This document shows positions 30,790-44,789 of a stretch of 64,000 nucleotides of DNA, piece after piece. The stretch spans positions 9,541,303 to 9,605,302 of the forward strand of contig NC_087075.1 of assembly GCF_026151205.1 (NCBI RefSeq), read 5' to 3'. Below the pieces are notes generated by a model, which did no database searches, was not told where the DNA came from, and was given only the letters and a program-made list of their open reading frames with translations. Origin of the DNA: Bolinopsis microptera (Eukaryota > Ctenophora > Tentaculata > Lobata > Bolinopsidae). Position 1 is the stretch's first letter; every line of letters begins with the position of its first letter. A program made the position numbers and the translations under genes.

Positions 30790-33699
30790 AGGACCAGTTA
30801 ACTGAAAAATGTGTAGTCTCCAATTTGGCTAAGATTTAAATCAGCTGTGACAAACTGGTAAAGAATCGTATCGCCGAAAGAACCAACTCTCTAGCGTACG
30901 TGTAACGCGTGTTATTGCAATAATAAGCTGTGGCCTCGTGACGTCATAAAGTCCCTCAGTGCGCGCTTGCATAGCGTAATTTACATTACAAATGTTTATC
31001 ATCGTCAATAAAACACGTGTAACTCACTCAAATTTTAGAATTATGACTATTACCCTAGTTCTCCAAAATCCTTATAGTTTTGGCTATCATTCTAACTAAA
31101 GGAATAGCTGATTGGATGTACAGTGCTCACGTCATGATTTTAAACAGTGATATAGGTTCTTGAACAGTGGCGGGTGAATGTACGGTTAGAAAGTTTCTGC
31201 TATTACAACTTATGTCATATGTGATAATTTTGGATTGTTTTCATTGCTTAATTACACAAGCAGCTAGGGAGACTGTACCGATTATTTTTCCCCAGTCCAT
31301 GAAACTCTAACGAATTTAGAAAGGATCTAGATAAGTAGGAGTTTGTTCAATTCCGAGAGCAATTATATTTATAGCATAGCGAAATTTATAACTTTAATCC
31401 GCATGTGTCAGCCAGTACAGGAGACAAGAAGTCTGGCTACTTTACGGCCGTTCCTCTGGGACCATTAGTAGAAGTAGCTTCTATCAGAACAGTGCCGTGG
31501 GAACAGAATTCCCGCCAAAATACCTGGTCTCGGGTCTACCAAATAGTAATACTGATTGGAGTGTACGGTGTGCGGTGTGTTTTGAATTAGACTTACGGCT
31601 TACCTAGTTGTTATCCTAATTGCATTATCATCGGTAAATAACATAAATAAACTACTGGTAAGTTTAAATACCAAGTGCAAACGTGTTCAGTCAATCGACC
31701 CACTGAACAACTATAGAATTTCCAAGACCCTATTATTCTCTGGCCATATATTACGGCACGATCGATTGTTAGATGGCTAAACGACCAACGTTAATCTACC
31801 TTACTCGGGATTATTATAACCGGGATAAAGTGGTGGGTTTTGGAAGATTCCGCCATATTTTTCCCGGTCAAAAATTTTACCAGTCATAAAAAAACCCGCC
31901 GACTTAGATTATGGGGTTCCAAGGGGGTGGTGATCATCATATTTTACCTGAAGTCTCATATGTGCTAGAGAAGACTTTTGAAGCAGTGGATGGAGGGCTG
32001 TAACTTTATTGGCGGTTGCTACCATAATTTCGTTATAAAAATCACAATTTGGTTATAGAAATCAGATTTCAGGGTGGACCGTGATTCTCACTTTTCTTGC
32101 CCATGAAGTGAGTAAACTGTGCCACTATTTCATGGTCCACGGTGAATTGATTACTGGAGCAGTTGAAGATGCAAAGCCAAGACGTTCCCCAATACCAAGC
32201 GGTGGGCAGGAAATTAAGCTCCGTCTGACCTTCAGAGCAGTAGCCCCATAAGCGGACAAAATGAAAGTCTTGTTAAGACAACAATACAACTTCGAATTTG
32301 ACGGTCAGCAGCAGGGGGATATCAATAATGATAATGGAGGGGACATTAGCGATAATGAGAATGAGAATACGCTTTAATAAAGATTTGACTTATTATTGCT
32401 ATAGATTTATTTTCCTTTAAATACTAGACGTGTCTTTTTTTCTATTTCTGAGTAATATCAGTAACTGTAAATTGAAATAACTTCTTTAACAAGTAACAAA
32501 AACAGAAATTTCGGTTGAAAATTTGTTGACCTCTGAAAAAAAACTTGAAAGGTCGGCCACCGGTAAATACATGACCGGGATAATTTGGCGGGTTTTGGGA
32601 AATTCCGCCATATTTTTCCCGGTTATTAATTTTCCCAGTCATAAATTAACCCGCTATAATATTCCCGAGTAAGGTATACAATTCTAAAACTATGAGCTAG
32701 CACTTTAATCTAAAAATACATTTTTTATGTTACTCCTGATTTTTACATTTCACGTAAAACACTGTCGCCACAAGTTGATCATGGACACTAACAGCTTGAT
32801 TTGAGATAAATGACTTATGAGTTTCTCTAAAGTTAACTCTAAAGTTGTGTAGTCCAGTCATTTATGGACATTTATGGAAATGAACCTGCAAATGTTCAAA
32901 TACTCACGAAACTTTGCACAGACCTTCCCGAAGGTATGAATAAACGATTTTCGTTTAGAGACATTTTTTTGACCGTGGAGAAAACCCAGGAGGGCCACGC
33001 CCATATTGACCCAATAACGTAACCGACCCCTTGCTTCTGAAGGTCGTAGAGACTTCAAAATAGGCTTAAACGAAGCCGCATATGCATGTTTATATAGGAG
33101 TTATTGAGCAACACATGGCCTAAAATACTTACTTTTCGAGAAATTCGCCAAAAACCATTTTGGGCGTGGTGCTGAGCCCATTTTCGATAGGATCGTGATA
33201 GAGTCTTTAGACAGGGTGCAAAAGAACTGCAATTAGCATATTAATATATGACTTACGAACAAACATATGCCTTAAAGTGCTTACTTTTTCAGTTATTGGC
33301 GAAAAACTGATTTTCGGTTCCAGAAATCATGCAAAACTATGGGTATCTGGTAAATTGGGCTATGAAGGCCCTAAAGGTTTTTGAATGTGTGCAAATTGTG
33401 CAGAATTGCCATGTTTATATACAACTTATGAAGCAACATGTACCCTAAATTACTTACTTTTCGAGTTATTCGGGGAAAAACATTGTATTATGTCCATTTT
33501 CTACCTGTAAAATACAGTCTCACGAGCTCTTCTGCGCGCGCAAGGGACTTTATGACGTCATCGCCAAAATAATACAAACGCTATTTACACGCGTTAGAGA
33601 GCAGTTACAGATTTAGGAATTTCGACTCGTTGCTTAGTTTGCTATTTGTCACAATCTGTCAAAATATGAGGATAACTTTTTTTTCAGTTAACTGGTCCT
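30790..33699. mobile_element. Second-level DNA element at a TTAA target
   Basis: TTAA at 30786-30789 and 33700-33703 flanks inverted ends AGGACCAGTTAACTGAAAAA and the rc of CAGTTAACTGGTCCT. Diverged inverted similarity runs inward about 200 bp, to GTGACGTCATAAAGTCCCT (30939) and its partner near 33540. TTAA duplications are known for piggyBac and Kolobok; the AGG start fits Kolobok better. No transposase frame. Confidence 0.75.
31799..32674. mobile_element. Third-level MITE, 876 bp, TA target
   Basis: TA|CCTTACTCGGGATTATTATA at the left and the inverted ATAATATTCCCGAGTAAGG|TA at the right. Subterminal inverted TTCCGCCATATTTTTCCCGG blocks occur at both ends. Lies wholly inside the TTAA element. 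Confidence 0.85.
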
Positions 33700-35865
33700 T
33701 TAACGTAAACGACCCAATAATAATATTAAACGTAGAATGAAACTACTTAAAACTTATACAGATTCATGGTATCCTGTTTCAAGACGCTTGCTCCTGATTT
33801 TTAGCAACAATATCAACTGACCCCACGACGTTGTAATATAATTGTGGGTAGGCAATCACTTGATCTATAAGTTTTGAACGGTAGTTTGTAAAAATAATTA
33901 CATTCTACAAACATTATACGCTCCTACTATGCAATTACTAGCCTCTGGACTAACTCCCAATCATCTGTCCATATAATGGTGTTTCTGGACAGATAGATGG
34001 TGTATGATGCCCTCATGCTAATTTCAGCCATCTTCATGCAGGCCTTTTTCTCTTTAGTGTTTACGTTCAGGTGCAGTGGTTCATAAAGGTTTGGAGGCTG
34101 CAGTTGTAAATGCCTCGAACTCGAACTGCTACTGTCTGGAGCTTGCAATCTCTTCTGTCAGCTGCTGATATCTCTTCATATTCTTTTTTCTTGATCAGCA
34201 AAGTTCTCCTCATTCAGATGCACCTTCTTCGCTTTATCTGAATAGATCACTACATCTGGTCTCAGTGGTATTACACTAATGTAATGTCTAACAATAACGT
34301 TCATAAGTGCTAAAATTTCGAACTAGCGGACCATATTCGGAGGAGAAATTTGGGACAGTTTTTTGCTTGGAAATACTGATTTAATCGAATTTTAACCACA
34401 AAAATGACTCCCAATAATATTCTTATGGAGAGTGTGGATAAATATTAAATATTTAAAATCATAGTTGTTACGGACGTCCTGGACGAACTTTAAAAAGGTG
34501 CCGAACTGGACGAATTTTTTAACGAAATAGACGAACTTTAACCGAATTTTTAATGACCTCCCAAAATTCAGATCACTGGACAATTGAAATACCAATTTTC
34601 TAAATTTTGCTCACCACAAATTGTACACGGCGTACACGCTATACAATATTGTATACAGCGCACTTGTTTAAAAGTGTAATAGTGATCGCACCTAAGCCAT
34701 TCATTATAAAATCAAAACATATGCCAAGAAAATTTACGCAACGAATTTTCACGAATTTTCGCGAATTTTTAAAAGGTGCCGAACTGGACGAACTTTTCGC
34801 ATTTCTTCGACGAACTTAACAACTATGTTTAAAATAATACAGGTTTGACTATGAAGTTGTGTCGATAATCATGTAAAGAATAATAGATAACCTACAATCT
34901 TCGTTTGGTAAACCAATTTGGTATCTTTCCTGTGTAGCCAAAATTACTCAATATGTAAAAGAAGGATTATAACCTACAATCTTTGTTTTATTAGTGAACT
35001 TGAATATCTTGCAACTTGTTAAGACCACATTAAAATGCTTTGATATAGACTTTACATCATGCCGGATGTACCTTATAGAAATCATGTATCTAAAAGAGAA
35101 TGATCTAGATGCGGATGATTAGTAGTTAGAAATCGGATCGATGTAGCAGAAAAAAGCAAACCCTAGCAAAGAGTGCAAGTGTTTTTATAACCAAATTCAG
35201 ACAATTGTCTCGCCCATCGCCTGACATTTTAGGGTTTTTAACCCCTATCACCCAGGAACCGGGTGCTTCCAGATTTATACCGAAACCCATATTGGAAGAA
35301 AACACCCGATCTACAACATCAAAGCACATTTTAATAACTTGAGCACAAAACTGGTCAAAAAAAGACCAAAGTTGCTGCCCAACCGATTTTTGTCAATATC
35401 TTAACAAATAAGCATTAAAGGGCTTATATTGCTTTATAAGTTGTATATAAATGTGATGTTTGCGCTCATTTTAAGCTACAATTCAAGTCTCTACGATTTT
35501 CCTAGTTCAAGTTATCAAAATTCAGTCCCATTGTTGGTTCGCTGAGCCAAAAAACAGTTTTTGTCAATATCTATAAAACAAAGCACTGGAGACCTTATGT
35601 TGCTTCATAACTTGTATATAAATATGGCCATTGCGGTAATTTTAAGCTAAATTTGAAGTCTCTATGACCTTCAGGAGCTGAAATACAAAAATCCCGTATA
35701 CGCGACTGAGGGTAATTTAGAAAATTTGCCCTGTAGGGTTATGTCTAGCGACACAAATTGCGTACCTGAACGATTTTGGTTAAGAATGATCTAACAAACA
35801 ACCCTGTGTTGTCAGAAATCGTATACATCGAAGTGCACACTCAACTATTCCCTGCTACTGGAGTA

Positions 35866-38403
35866 ATATGTCAGAAAAACTAATCGCAATGAATCGAAAC
35901 ATTATCACCGGCAGTCATCACTGGGAGTCAGTTCATCGACGATCTAAAATGAAAACGTTCCAAAAATAAAGTGTTTCAACAATCTGTGCAAAATTTGGTA
36001 CACGACGTAATAATTCAACTCAAACAAACAAAAGAGGAATAAAATCAGCTAAATTTGTTTGGTCATGTTGTTTTTGCAACCGTCGGTGTTGCTGATAAAG
36101 AGAACTGGTTGTTCCCGCGCACTGGGTGAATTAAAAAGCAATCGGAACTAGTTGGTCGATAAGCAATGATAAAAGTATAATAACATCTACCTCGTCCATG
36201 TTAATGTTTTATCTAATGAGGGATATTTATATAATTTCGTTAAATAACCTTTCAGCTATAACTTGGCAGACTATTTGTAATATAGATAATTGCAGCACTA
36301 AATATTACGTGTAATATCAGGATAGGACACAAGGCCATAATCTCCAATAGGTAGTAAGCAAATTATAGTGTAGACTTTCTTTCTACACCGCAATTTATAG
36401 CAACAACTATTATAAACAGAACCCCTAATGTATGCTAACGGTGTGTGCAAAAGCTTTCAGGCACGCACATTCCTTGCCCCGTTAGTTATCTGTCCTTTCA
36501 AAATCAAACTAGCAGTCAAGGACAAAATTTCACACACCCGATGGGCATGATATATTTAACTATTTAAGAATTGTTTTACATATTTTTATTCTGTAAAATG
36601 TGCTAAAAGTTAAATTTCTTGTTTCATTGAAAAATTTCTTGTTTCATTGATTGTTTCTGATGAATTTCTGACAATTCCGTATAATTGTATATACGGCCAA
36701 GGGAAAATGCTCTTTTCAGGTAAAGGAAACTGCTTTAATTTAGCTGAATTTTACGTGATATTGATCAAACCCCAGAAGGTCCTGCTGTAGCGGCGCGTGC
36801 ATCAACAAAAACACAAAACTATAACCACATTCTTACCCAAATATTTTACCAAACCTTAACCTAAACAAAGTAAACATAGCCCATAACTTTATCCAAATCA
36901 AACCCTAAACACTGACTCTACAACTCAACTTCACGCTAGGGTCACTGTAACACGGCAGTTCAAGGAATTAGGAACCTAAAGATCTGGGTATCAAAGAATT
37001 TATAGATCTAGATATCAGACTGGCGATCTATAAAACAATTAATTAGTCAAGGAGTGAAGTGGTAATGGTTACTGAAGGTTATTGCTTATCAGAATGTTTA
37101 TAGAGAATCATGACCTGGGCTAATAATAACCCCAACTCCTCTGTATGTCAAATGCAGGAGGTCGGTGAGATTGTTTTGGGATTGGAACCCCATTTCTCTC
37201 CTGGCACCCCAAATAACATGTAAAGAGGATTAGACTGAAGTGGAAACCGAGAAAGTAGACACTAGACATACGTCATAAAACGTAATCCAGATCACGGAAC
37301 ATAGTCCCTGACTTAAAACCTTGATCCTATAACACGAAGGACGCAGTGGACGGAGCCTAAAGATCAGGTTCAGGTTGTCCTGGGACAGAACATGAACGGT
37401 AACCCCGCACCCAGTACACCGCACCCATAGCTAAATGTTAAGAAGATTAGATTGACCAGTGAACAACAGTAGCATATGATGGATTGTTGACGATATTGAG
37501 CAACAAGATGCTTTTCAGCATGCTCGATTACATAGACCATCAACAAAATTGACAGTGGAAAGAATCATATGTGTGCGATTTGATATTTACAGATTTAAAC
37601 TAAGACCGTAATTTAATTCTGTCCAAATTTTTTTATGTGTATCGTGTAGATAATACTCAGTTAATGTTATTCTTAATATAATACTTGTTCATTTCCATTT
37701 ATTTTTAATGTTACGAATCATTTGCTTTACTTTCTAACTGCATCAGTCAGATATATTGAGAGATGATGCAAATTATTCATTCTGAAAGATTAAATGAGTC
37801 CCTCAAGTGATCTATAGGACAAGGATAGCGTACTGCTGGTACGAAATTACTTGACTTTGCCCAACTATAATCTGGTAAGATCGAGTCACGATAAGATCAC
37901 AATAGTAACAGTACTGTGAAAAATGAAAGAATGAACATGATATAATAATCAAGTTATATCCAATATAGATTCCACATGGAATATGATATCAATTATCATA
38001 CTAATTACAAGGGTGCCGCCGGTAATTTACGTTATAAACTTACCACTACCACCATCACGTCATGTACCACACATTTTTCCAAAATGGCTACTGAAAAAAC
38101 CATCATTATATACTACATTAACTACAAGTACTAACAACTACAAGAACCCTTAAAGGACACGCGTCTCACTGACAATTGCAGAACTATGATCTGTGTTTGT
38201 TTAGTGCCCTTCTTCCGGACCCCGTGCATCCTCTCTCAAAGCTTCATACGTCAACTACTTTGATTTTCCCCGACACCAACCTAAAAGTCAAACCTTGGTG
38301 CCATTTTAAACTATTTGTTAGCTAGCTTAACATTTTGCATCAAAGTCTATATCGGATCTATATCGAAAACAGATTATGTATCAGTGATTATAGCCTGTCT
38401 AAC
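35866..38403. other. Intergenic, no gene seen
   Basis: AT-rich; short frames without domains; no strong repeat noticed. Confidence 0.5.
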
Positions 38404-38411
38404 ATAGGACC

Positions 38412-38581
38412 CAGGGGCCAGGGACAAAAGAAAATCGCGATTATTTTGGCCAAAAATCGCGATACTGCGATTTTTTGTCATTTTTATAACAGACGACATA
38501 TAAAATTTGTCGCAAATAATGAGAAAAATCGCGATCCCGTACATGCCGCGATTTCCTTTTGTCCTTTTGTCCTTTTTCCTG
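38412..38581. mobile_element. hAT-like MITE, 170 bp
   Basis: Perfect 8-bp duplications ATAGGACC (38404-38411, 38582-38589) flank CAGGGGCCAGGGACAAAAG at the left and TTTTGTCCTTTTTCCTG at the right. Inside are repeated AAATCGCGAT motifs in both orientations. The overlapping open frames at 38335-38758 run through it and are not genes. Confidence 0.88.
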
Positions 38582-38929
38582 ATAGGACCACGACTATATA
38601 ACAACACGATGAACGAAATAAATAAAAGCCTTTCCTTTAGCGTACCTAGTTACAGGCATAAGTCACAGGTAATTAAGTTTATCAATTCGTTTAAGAACAA
38701 CGTTATAACTGTGGTAAAGCATTTACTAGTCAATACTTCCCTTCGTCTTATACAGTAGTCAGATGTGGCTGCCCTATACCAACATTCTCAGCAACATCTG
38801 TCAGAAGAAATCACAGTCCGACAAAGACACTATCACACACATAGCGATTGACAGCATCGAGCACCTACATCTCTCGCTGCTGAATTAGACGACAGGGGAC
38901 AACAAGAACACTTCAACTATCCCGATATG

Positions 38930-39656
38930 GGAGACACAGGACGATATCCCTTGGAATACAGCTGAGTAAGCTCTTTCTTGATTACAACAACAGGCTCGTC
39001 CTCCTTGACAGAAAAAACTCACCACAGATTGTTCGCCATGCTTTTGTAGAGCAAAAAAACCTAAAGCTGACCTGGTTCCGAACATCGAGAGCATTTTTTT
39101 TTCCTGACCTAGGAGCAATTAAACGCACAATTATCTCGGCTTATTTTCCCATGCCGAACAGCCAACTCATTCGGAGTAGACTAAAGGATTGGTTCCAACA
39201 AAAGTGGGAAAAACTCGACGTGAAAACAAAAAGCTTGCATTCTACAACAAAATCAAAAGCAGCTTTAGATTGTAGCATACCTATCTCTACCCAATCACAA
39301 GAAAACCTGATGTACTTCATGGCGGAGGACAAGCTCCCACAAACTCAATATCGAGACGGGGCGATATGGCTAGAAAAATCCAAGCATCTTCTACAGAACT
39401 TCTGCTGCACCTCAGACAGAATGACCTCCTGAACGAGCTCCCTTTGACTGACACCATCAAATAAGACGAAGTTCATATACTTAAAGAATGTCCAGTCTAC
39501 GAGGAGATCAGACAGAGAAACAGCACGGAACTTCGCAATCTGCTCAAAAATAGACAATTCAGTAAATTATTTGAGGAGAACTACATTCTTGAGAGTAGAC
39601 ATTTTGTTTATAATTTATTTCGTGAAAGATTTCCTAAAAGTAAGCAGTGACTTAGT
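38930..39656 (+). pseudogene. Decayed LINE-type 3' coding end
   Basis: The last stretch (39460-39650) reads DEVHILKECPVYEEIRQRN, then LFEENYILESRHFVYN, like the H-x3-C-P-x-Y tail after some LINE reverse transcriptases. Upstream in another frame is KLAFYNKIKSSF, also typical of that region. Stops (for example TAA before DEVHIL) and frame changes show it is dead. Confidence 0.45.
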
Positions 39657-39849
39657 ATCCATAATCCGTGCACATTTTAGAACCATTTCTTTATTTTTGA
39701 TATGTTTTTGGTTCGGTTGAATCATATTTATTTAATTGGTCTGGATCTGACACATGTCAATTTTTAATGATCTTTCTAATTTCTAATTTCTAATGTATAT
39801 ATAATATCCTATTGAAGCTTAACCGTACAATAAACTAAAACACTGCACT

Positions 39850-42800
39850 ACATGATCATGCAACCAAGGCACCCCGTATATTTCCACAGGCAGAACAATG
39901 GAAACACGTAAGTTACCACTCGACACCTATAGAGCTAAATCTCTAAATGTATAAAAGTCACAATTGTGGAACAGCCACCAGCACTTAGTGTTTAAAGGAC
40001 TACAATGTGTTTGGAGCCTTATAGGACCTGGCAAACACGCGTCTCGTAGACAACTGTAGAGCCATATTAAAATAAATGTAATTGACGCTTTTAAAATGTC
40101 GTTTTCAATTCTACAGCCACGCGAATTTATCCGTGTCGAACTGAAATATTAAAAAATAAAACATTCACTCTCGGCAAACAATCGTTATGTGTGTCGAATC
40201 GAGTGACGTACTTTATTCTTTCATTACAGAACATGACGAACAGAAGCTCCCTAAAAATGAAATATTCTGAATTAACCATGAAACATACAGTTCTAACATC
40301 TAGCACACCATTGTTAAAACTAAAGAACCGTAAAAATTGAAACAACTCACGTTGCTTCAGAAAAAACACTCCGCTGGATCCTACACGGGCGTCGGGAAAG
40401 AACAATGTGACGTCACCAACACGAGAATAATTATGACGTCATTTACATATGACTACAATATTACAATTACAAAGTTACAACACGGCTTCCAGATGCTACC
40501 AGAGGAACTAAAATCTGGAGGTCAGATTAGTGCCACTGGAATGATAGTTTGATCGAATCGGGAACTGGATTATGATAATAACATGATGACAGTCAATCTC
40601 ATTACACAGTGATACACTCTACCCACCCTGATTGGAATATATATTATATCCTTTGAACTAGTGTAATGTTCTAATCTTTCTGGATGATCTAAAGATTCGG
40701 CAGAAATCACCCCGAATACCTGGACAATTCGATTTGCAGTTTGCATTAAGACTGCATGCAGACTGCAAATCTTATTGTCCAGGTAACAACAATTCCATCT
40801 GCTTTCTATTTTATGAAAAACAATTTACTTTAAGTTTAAAGCACCGTAGTTCGACAACTTTATTTGCAGTACTATATTATTTGCAGTACTATATTAGTAT
40901 ATTATAGAGTTTTTCAAATTTGATAAGTTCGATAGGCATTAAAACATGCAACAATATACGGATGAAATCATAAGTTCTATTAAAAGCTGAATAGAGACTG
41001 TCGTAAACACAGATTATGATTAAAAGTGAGCTTAAAGGATTATACTCCTTGTGAGTAAAGTTTACTCCGAGACTAAAGATTGGGAACTTGCAAACAGGAA
41101 TAATGGCGTACAAATATTTCTCCTTGCGAATAATAACTTAGAAATTTTCCCAAGCTGCAGGAACCTCCAAAGGTGCAGAAAATTCCTTGCAACTACAAGA
41201 ATATTCTGCAAGCTCGCACACCTCAATGATCTTACCCCTTATAATAGCTGTCACATGTGGAACAACCCGGTGATCTATCCTCCGCAAACGTTTTCACCCG
41301 GTGATCCAATCAAATGTTTGAAACAGACTTGAAAAGCAACTCCGCTAACGTTTCCAAGCTCCAGATGACAGCAAATATAATCCCGACCTGTCTGCGGTCT
41401 AGGCAGGTAGACAACAATGTGGCTTAGTGAGGTGAAAAAGAACCCTGATCATTCAAATTTTGTGAGTTCTCCCAGTTATTATGTGATTTCTGTAATTCAG
41501 GAGGTGTCTACTGATTGATAATGATTGATTGCTGTGCTAAGGTTTTCTCACTGCTCCACAGCTGTGATCAGTATCAGAACCTGATATCACGATTGAATTA
41601 AAGACGGCAGGTCACCGCAGATACAGGATGCCTTATTCAGTTATGCCTTTGATCTAGGAAATAATATCCAGTTAGCCGGGGTGTTGAACTGTTTAAAGCA
41701 ATTCACCTAATCGCTTAAACTCCCTCAAGGTTGCCTTTATGTTTTCAAGGTCACAAAGCATTTCCACTGTAAAATTTGATAATCAGGCTTTGCGGCGGAA
41801 ACTTGACGTGCTCGAACTTTAAACAACAAAATTACAATTAACCATTACATTTACAACCAGTTAGATGAATTTAGTCCACGCTGCAGTTCCACAAAAACGT
41901 GTGAGATCAAACGTGAGATATCGTTTTTGACTTTTGTACAAACGTGAGCTAATATGCAGTTCATTAATTTCCCGAAAAAGAGAACTGGGATCTGGGAGAG
42001 ACTGACTCCCTTAACAGGCGGGTTATTATTTGGAGAATAAAATTAAACATAATGATTATCTGTGGTAAATAAAACAATCATAATTAATATTGAGATTTAA
42101 AAATGTAACATACTTCTCGTTAATAAGGTCAAGAAAATTGGTTGTTTGTTTGGGCCCGGACGGTGCCGGTGGTTCTAATGACCATTTACTAAAATATTAA
42201 AAAGTTGTAAATAACTTTTGTTTTGCCGAAGCTCTATAAACAGAAAGTGAGAAAGCGATTGAGTAAAAGTTTTACACACTCTCATGGATCCATAACATTT
42301 TAAAGCTCTGAATGGAGGCCGTGAAACATAAAATTTAAACGACTGCAGGTATAAGCTTGTTGCAGAAGCTTTCAAATAACGCGTGCTATAATTGCCTTAC
42401 GCTATTCAATCTAAATTACTCGTTTCTACTTATACTGTGGTTTCCTCGTACCAAAGAGCGCTAAACTTGTGTTACAATATTACGTATGATGCAAAGTCAA
42501 ACCTTAGGGTTTGTCAAACTACAGTACGTGTCAAACTAGAGTGTGTGTCGAATTTGATGATATTAAGTGCGAAGGTATTACATTTGTTACTAGTGTAACA
42601 CTGTAACCCGTGACTTCGACCGGGTCTTCATTATCGCAGTTGAATTGCAAAAGTATAAACTTTGAAAAGTTAAAACGGTACAAAAGCACGAACACGATCA
42701 GTCGAAATTTAGTTCTGAGCGTCCCTCGCGTATCCAAAAATGTTAATTCCGCTTAGTTCGATACTATTCGGCTCGTAACTTTGTTGTCTTTTTCTTAATC

Positions 42801-42960
42801 AAATAATCATTTGGAGATGTTATTGAAAAAGTAACTATAAATATCCAGTAACAAATTAGCTCAATACCTCTAAAAATTACTTAGAAATTGGTATTACAAC
42901 GACAGACTTGACCAAATTTTTAAAAAGCTTAAAAAAGATAAAAGTGAATTTTTCCGAATG
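39850..42960. other. Intergenic, no gene seen
   Basis: AT-rich with isolated short frames. No domain, splice pattern or strong repeat that I can support. Confidence 0.45.
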
Positions 42961-42965
42961 AGGGA

Positions 42966-43168
42966 ATATTCGACTTCTTCGACTTAGGGCGGCTTCAACG
43001 TCCGAACAGAGATAGTTTTCTTCCAAATCTGTCTATCCAGCATGAGTTTGTTAATCTCCTTGCTGTCGTCAAGCCCCGTGTCCTTCCGAAGGATGTCAAT
43101 ATATGTGAGGTGTGGTCTTCCCATTTGACGATGTCCTTGAAGGGGTTCCCAGAAGAGAAGTTGATGAC
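42966..43168 (-). mobile_element. RTE-like LINE, 3' end fragment
   Basis: Reads SHQLLFWEPLQGHRQMGRPH and DRQIWKKTISVRTLKPP then stop, the same C terminus and tail as the element at 58201-62690. It is 5' truncated at about 43168. It serves as the uninterrupted version of the site split by the composite hAT at 58376. Confidence 0.88.
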
Positions 43169-44419
43169 TCAGAAAGGAATATTTCAAAAACATATTTGAA
43201 CAGCACGAGAGAAGTGGAAGACAAAGAAGTTGAGTAGGTACGTGTATTATACCGGTGCAAAAGCGAATCTCTAATACAAAAATATAGCAGGCAACCGAGT
43301 GACAGAATAAAAAACACCTACAGATTCATTCCCGTTCTTCTGTAATATAAACTGTTCCCTATAAAAAGAGTGGTAATTCTTAGACGTTTCAATCAGGGTT
43401 ATTAATATTTGACTAATCCGCCAGAGGAATGTGGATATGCGCGGAAATATCAAACAGTACCCTGGAGAGTTATATTTCTGTCTAGTTCTAATGTACCGTC
43501 ACAATAGTGGCTTTGATATATACTCTTCTAAAACACGAACAACAAAATAACGTCCGACCTGCCCAATGCACTGCATGGCAGGGCCAGCAGGAAAAGCCCT
43601 GACTAAAGCTTACAATAGGGCCCCCCCCCCCTATAATAGTACCAATGATACAAATATAGATAAAAGCATTTAGGAAGGACAAACGAAGAGATCCAGTATT
43701 TAGTTGTATAAACACCAGTTCTGTTTGCTGAGAAAGTATCTGGAAGTTCTACAATTTGCGACGTATGAGTAAAGTAAATAATTGACTGAAAACGTTAACA
43801 AATGGGTGCAGATTAAAGTGGGATCACTTGTAATGTGATAATATCCTCAGTTAAATCAGCTCTCCAGCCTTCAGAGCACGTATATCTACTCTACAGTCTA
43901 CAGTAAAATGAGTTTACAGTTCCACTAACCGAGTTACTGGTATCACTTACTAGAGAAAGGTATGGCACGTGTCGGGGATCGTGTCGGTCGTAACTGGATT
44001 ATGATCTGGAAGTGGATGGATTGTTCTAGTCACGTGATCACTTTCCCCTGCTGCTTCCTATACAAACATTAGAGCCGTGATTGAAACTCACATCTCATCA
44101 TGCCATAAGGAGACAGTAGGAAGTGTCAGTACAAGTTCTGAACTAGTGCTTCCTGCGTGGAAAGTAGGAACTTGTTCTAACTTTCTGAAGTGACCTCAGT
44201 TATTTCAAATTCCAACATGTAATAATTGGGAAAGCGTGCAGCTGTAATTGAGAGAACAGCCCTTAATTGGATAGCCATATATTTACGACAAGAATTTGTC
44301 ATTTAGTTCGGATCTAGCACTGATTAGTCATGATATTGATAATCTAGTGATCAGACAAGAATGCTACATAAATAACGGTAACTGGGTAACAGTTCCAGAG
44401 CTATGATCCGAGCAAGTAC

Positions 44420-44783
44420 AGAAACTCATCAGTGATCCGGATAACAAGAAACTCATCTGTGATCCGGATAACAAAAGGAGAAGAAACTCATCAGTGATCC
44501 GGATTCCGGATAACAAGAAGCTCATCTGTGATCCGGATAACAAAAGGAGAAGAAACTCATCAGTGATCCGGATAATAAGAAGCTCATCAGTGATCCGGAT
44601 AACAAGAGGAGAAGAAACTCATCAGTGATCCGGATAATAAGAGGAGAAGAAACTCATCACTGATCCGGATAATAAGAAGCTCATCAGAGATTTGGATAAT
44701 AAGAGGAAAAGAAACTCATCAGTGATCCGGAAAATAAGAGGAGAAGAAGCTCATCAGAGATCCGGATGATAAGAAGCTCATGA
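44420..44783. repeat. Minisatellite with CTCATCAGTGATCCGGATAA units
   Basis: About 13 irregular units of AGAAACTCATCAGTGATCCG plus a variable GATAACAAAAGGAG linker, becoming degenerate at the right. Confidence 0.85.
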
Positions 44784-44789
44784 GTCTGC

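Larger units (their letters stand above)
29772..35863. mobile_element. Outer DNA transposon of a three-level nest, with long terminal inverted repeats
   Basis: Arms 29772-30743 and about 34942-35863 are inverted copies (over 900 bp), starting CTCTAGTAGCAGGGAATAG and the rc of CTATTCCCTGCTACTGGAG, each next to TA. Arms hold two copies each of a module with CATATTTATATACAAGTTAT. A 101-aa frame in the left arm (30241-30546) is mirrored at 35126-35329 and is likely a by-product of arm sequence. No transposase is seen. TA flanks suggest a Tc1/mariner-type target but are weak evidence. Confidence 0.8.
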
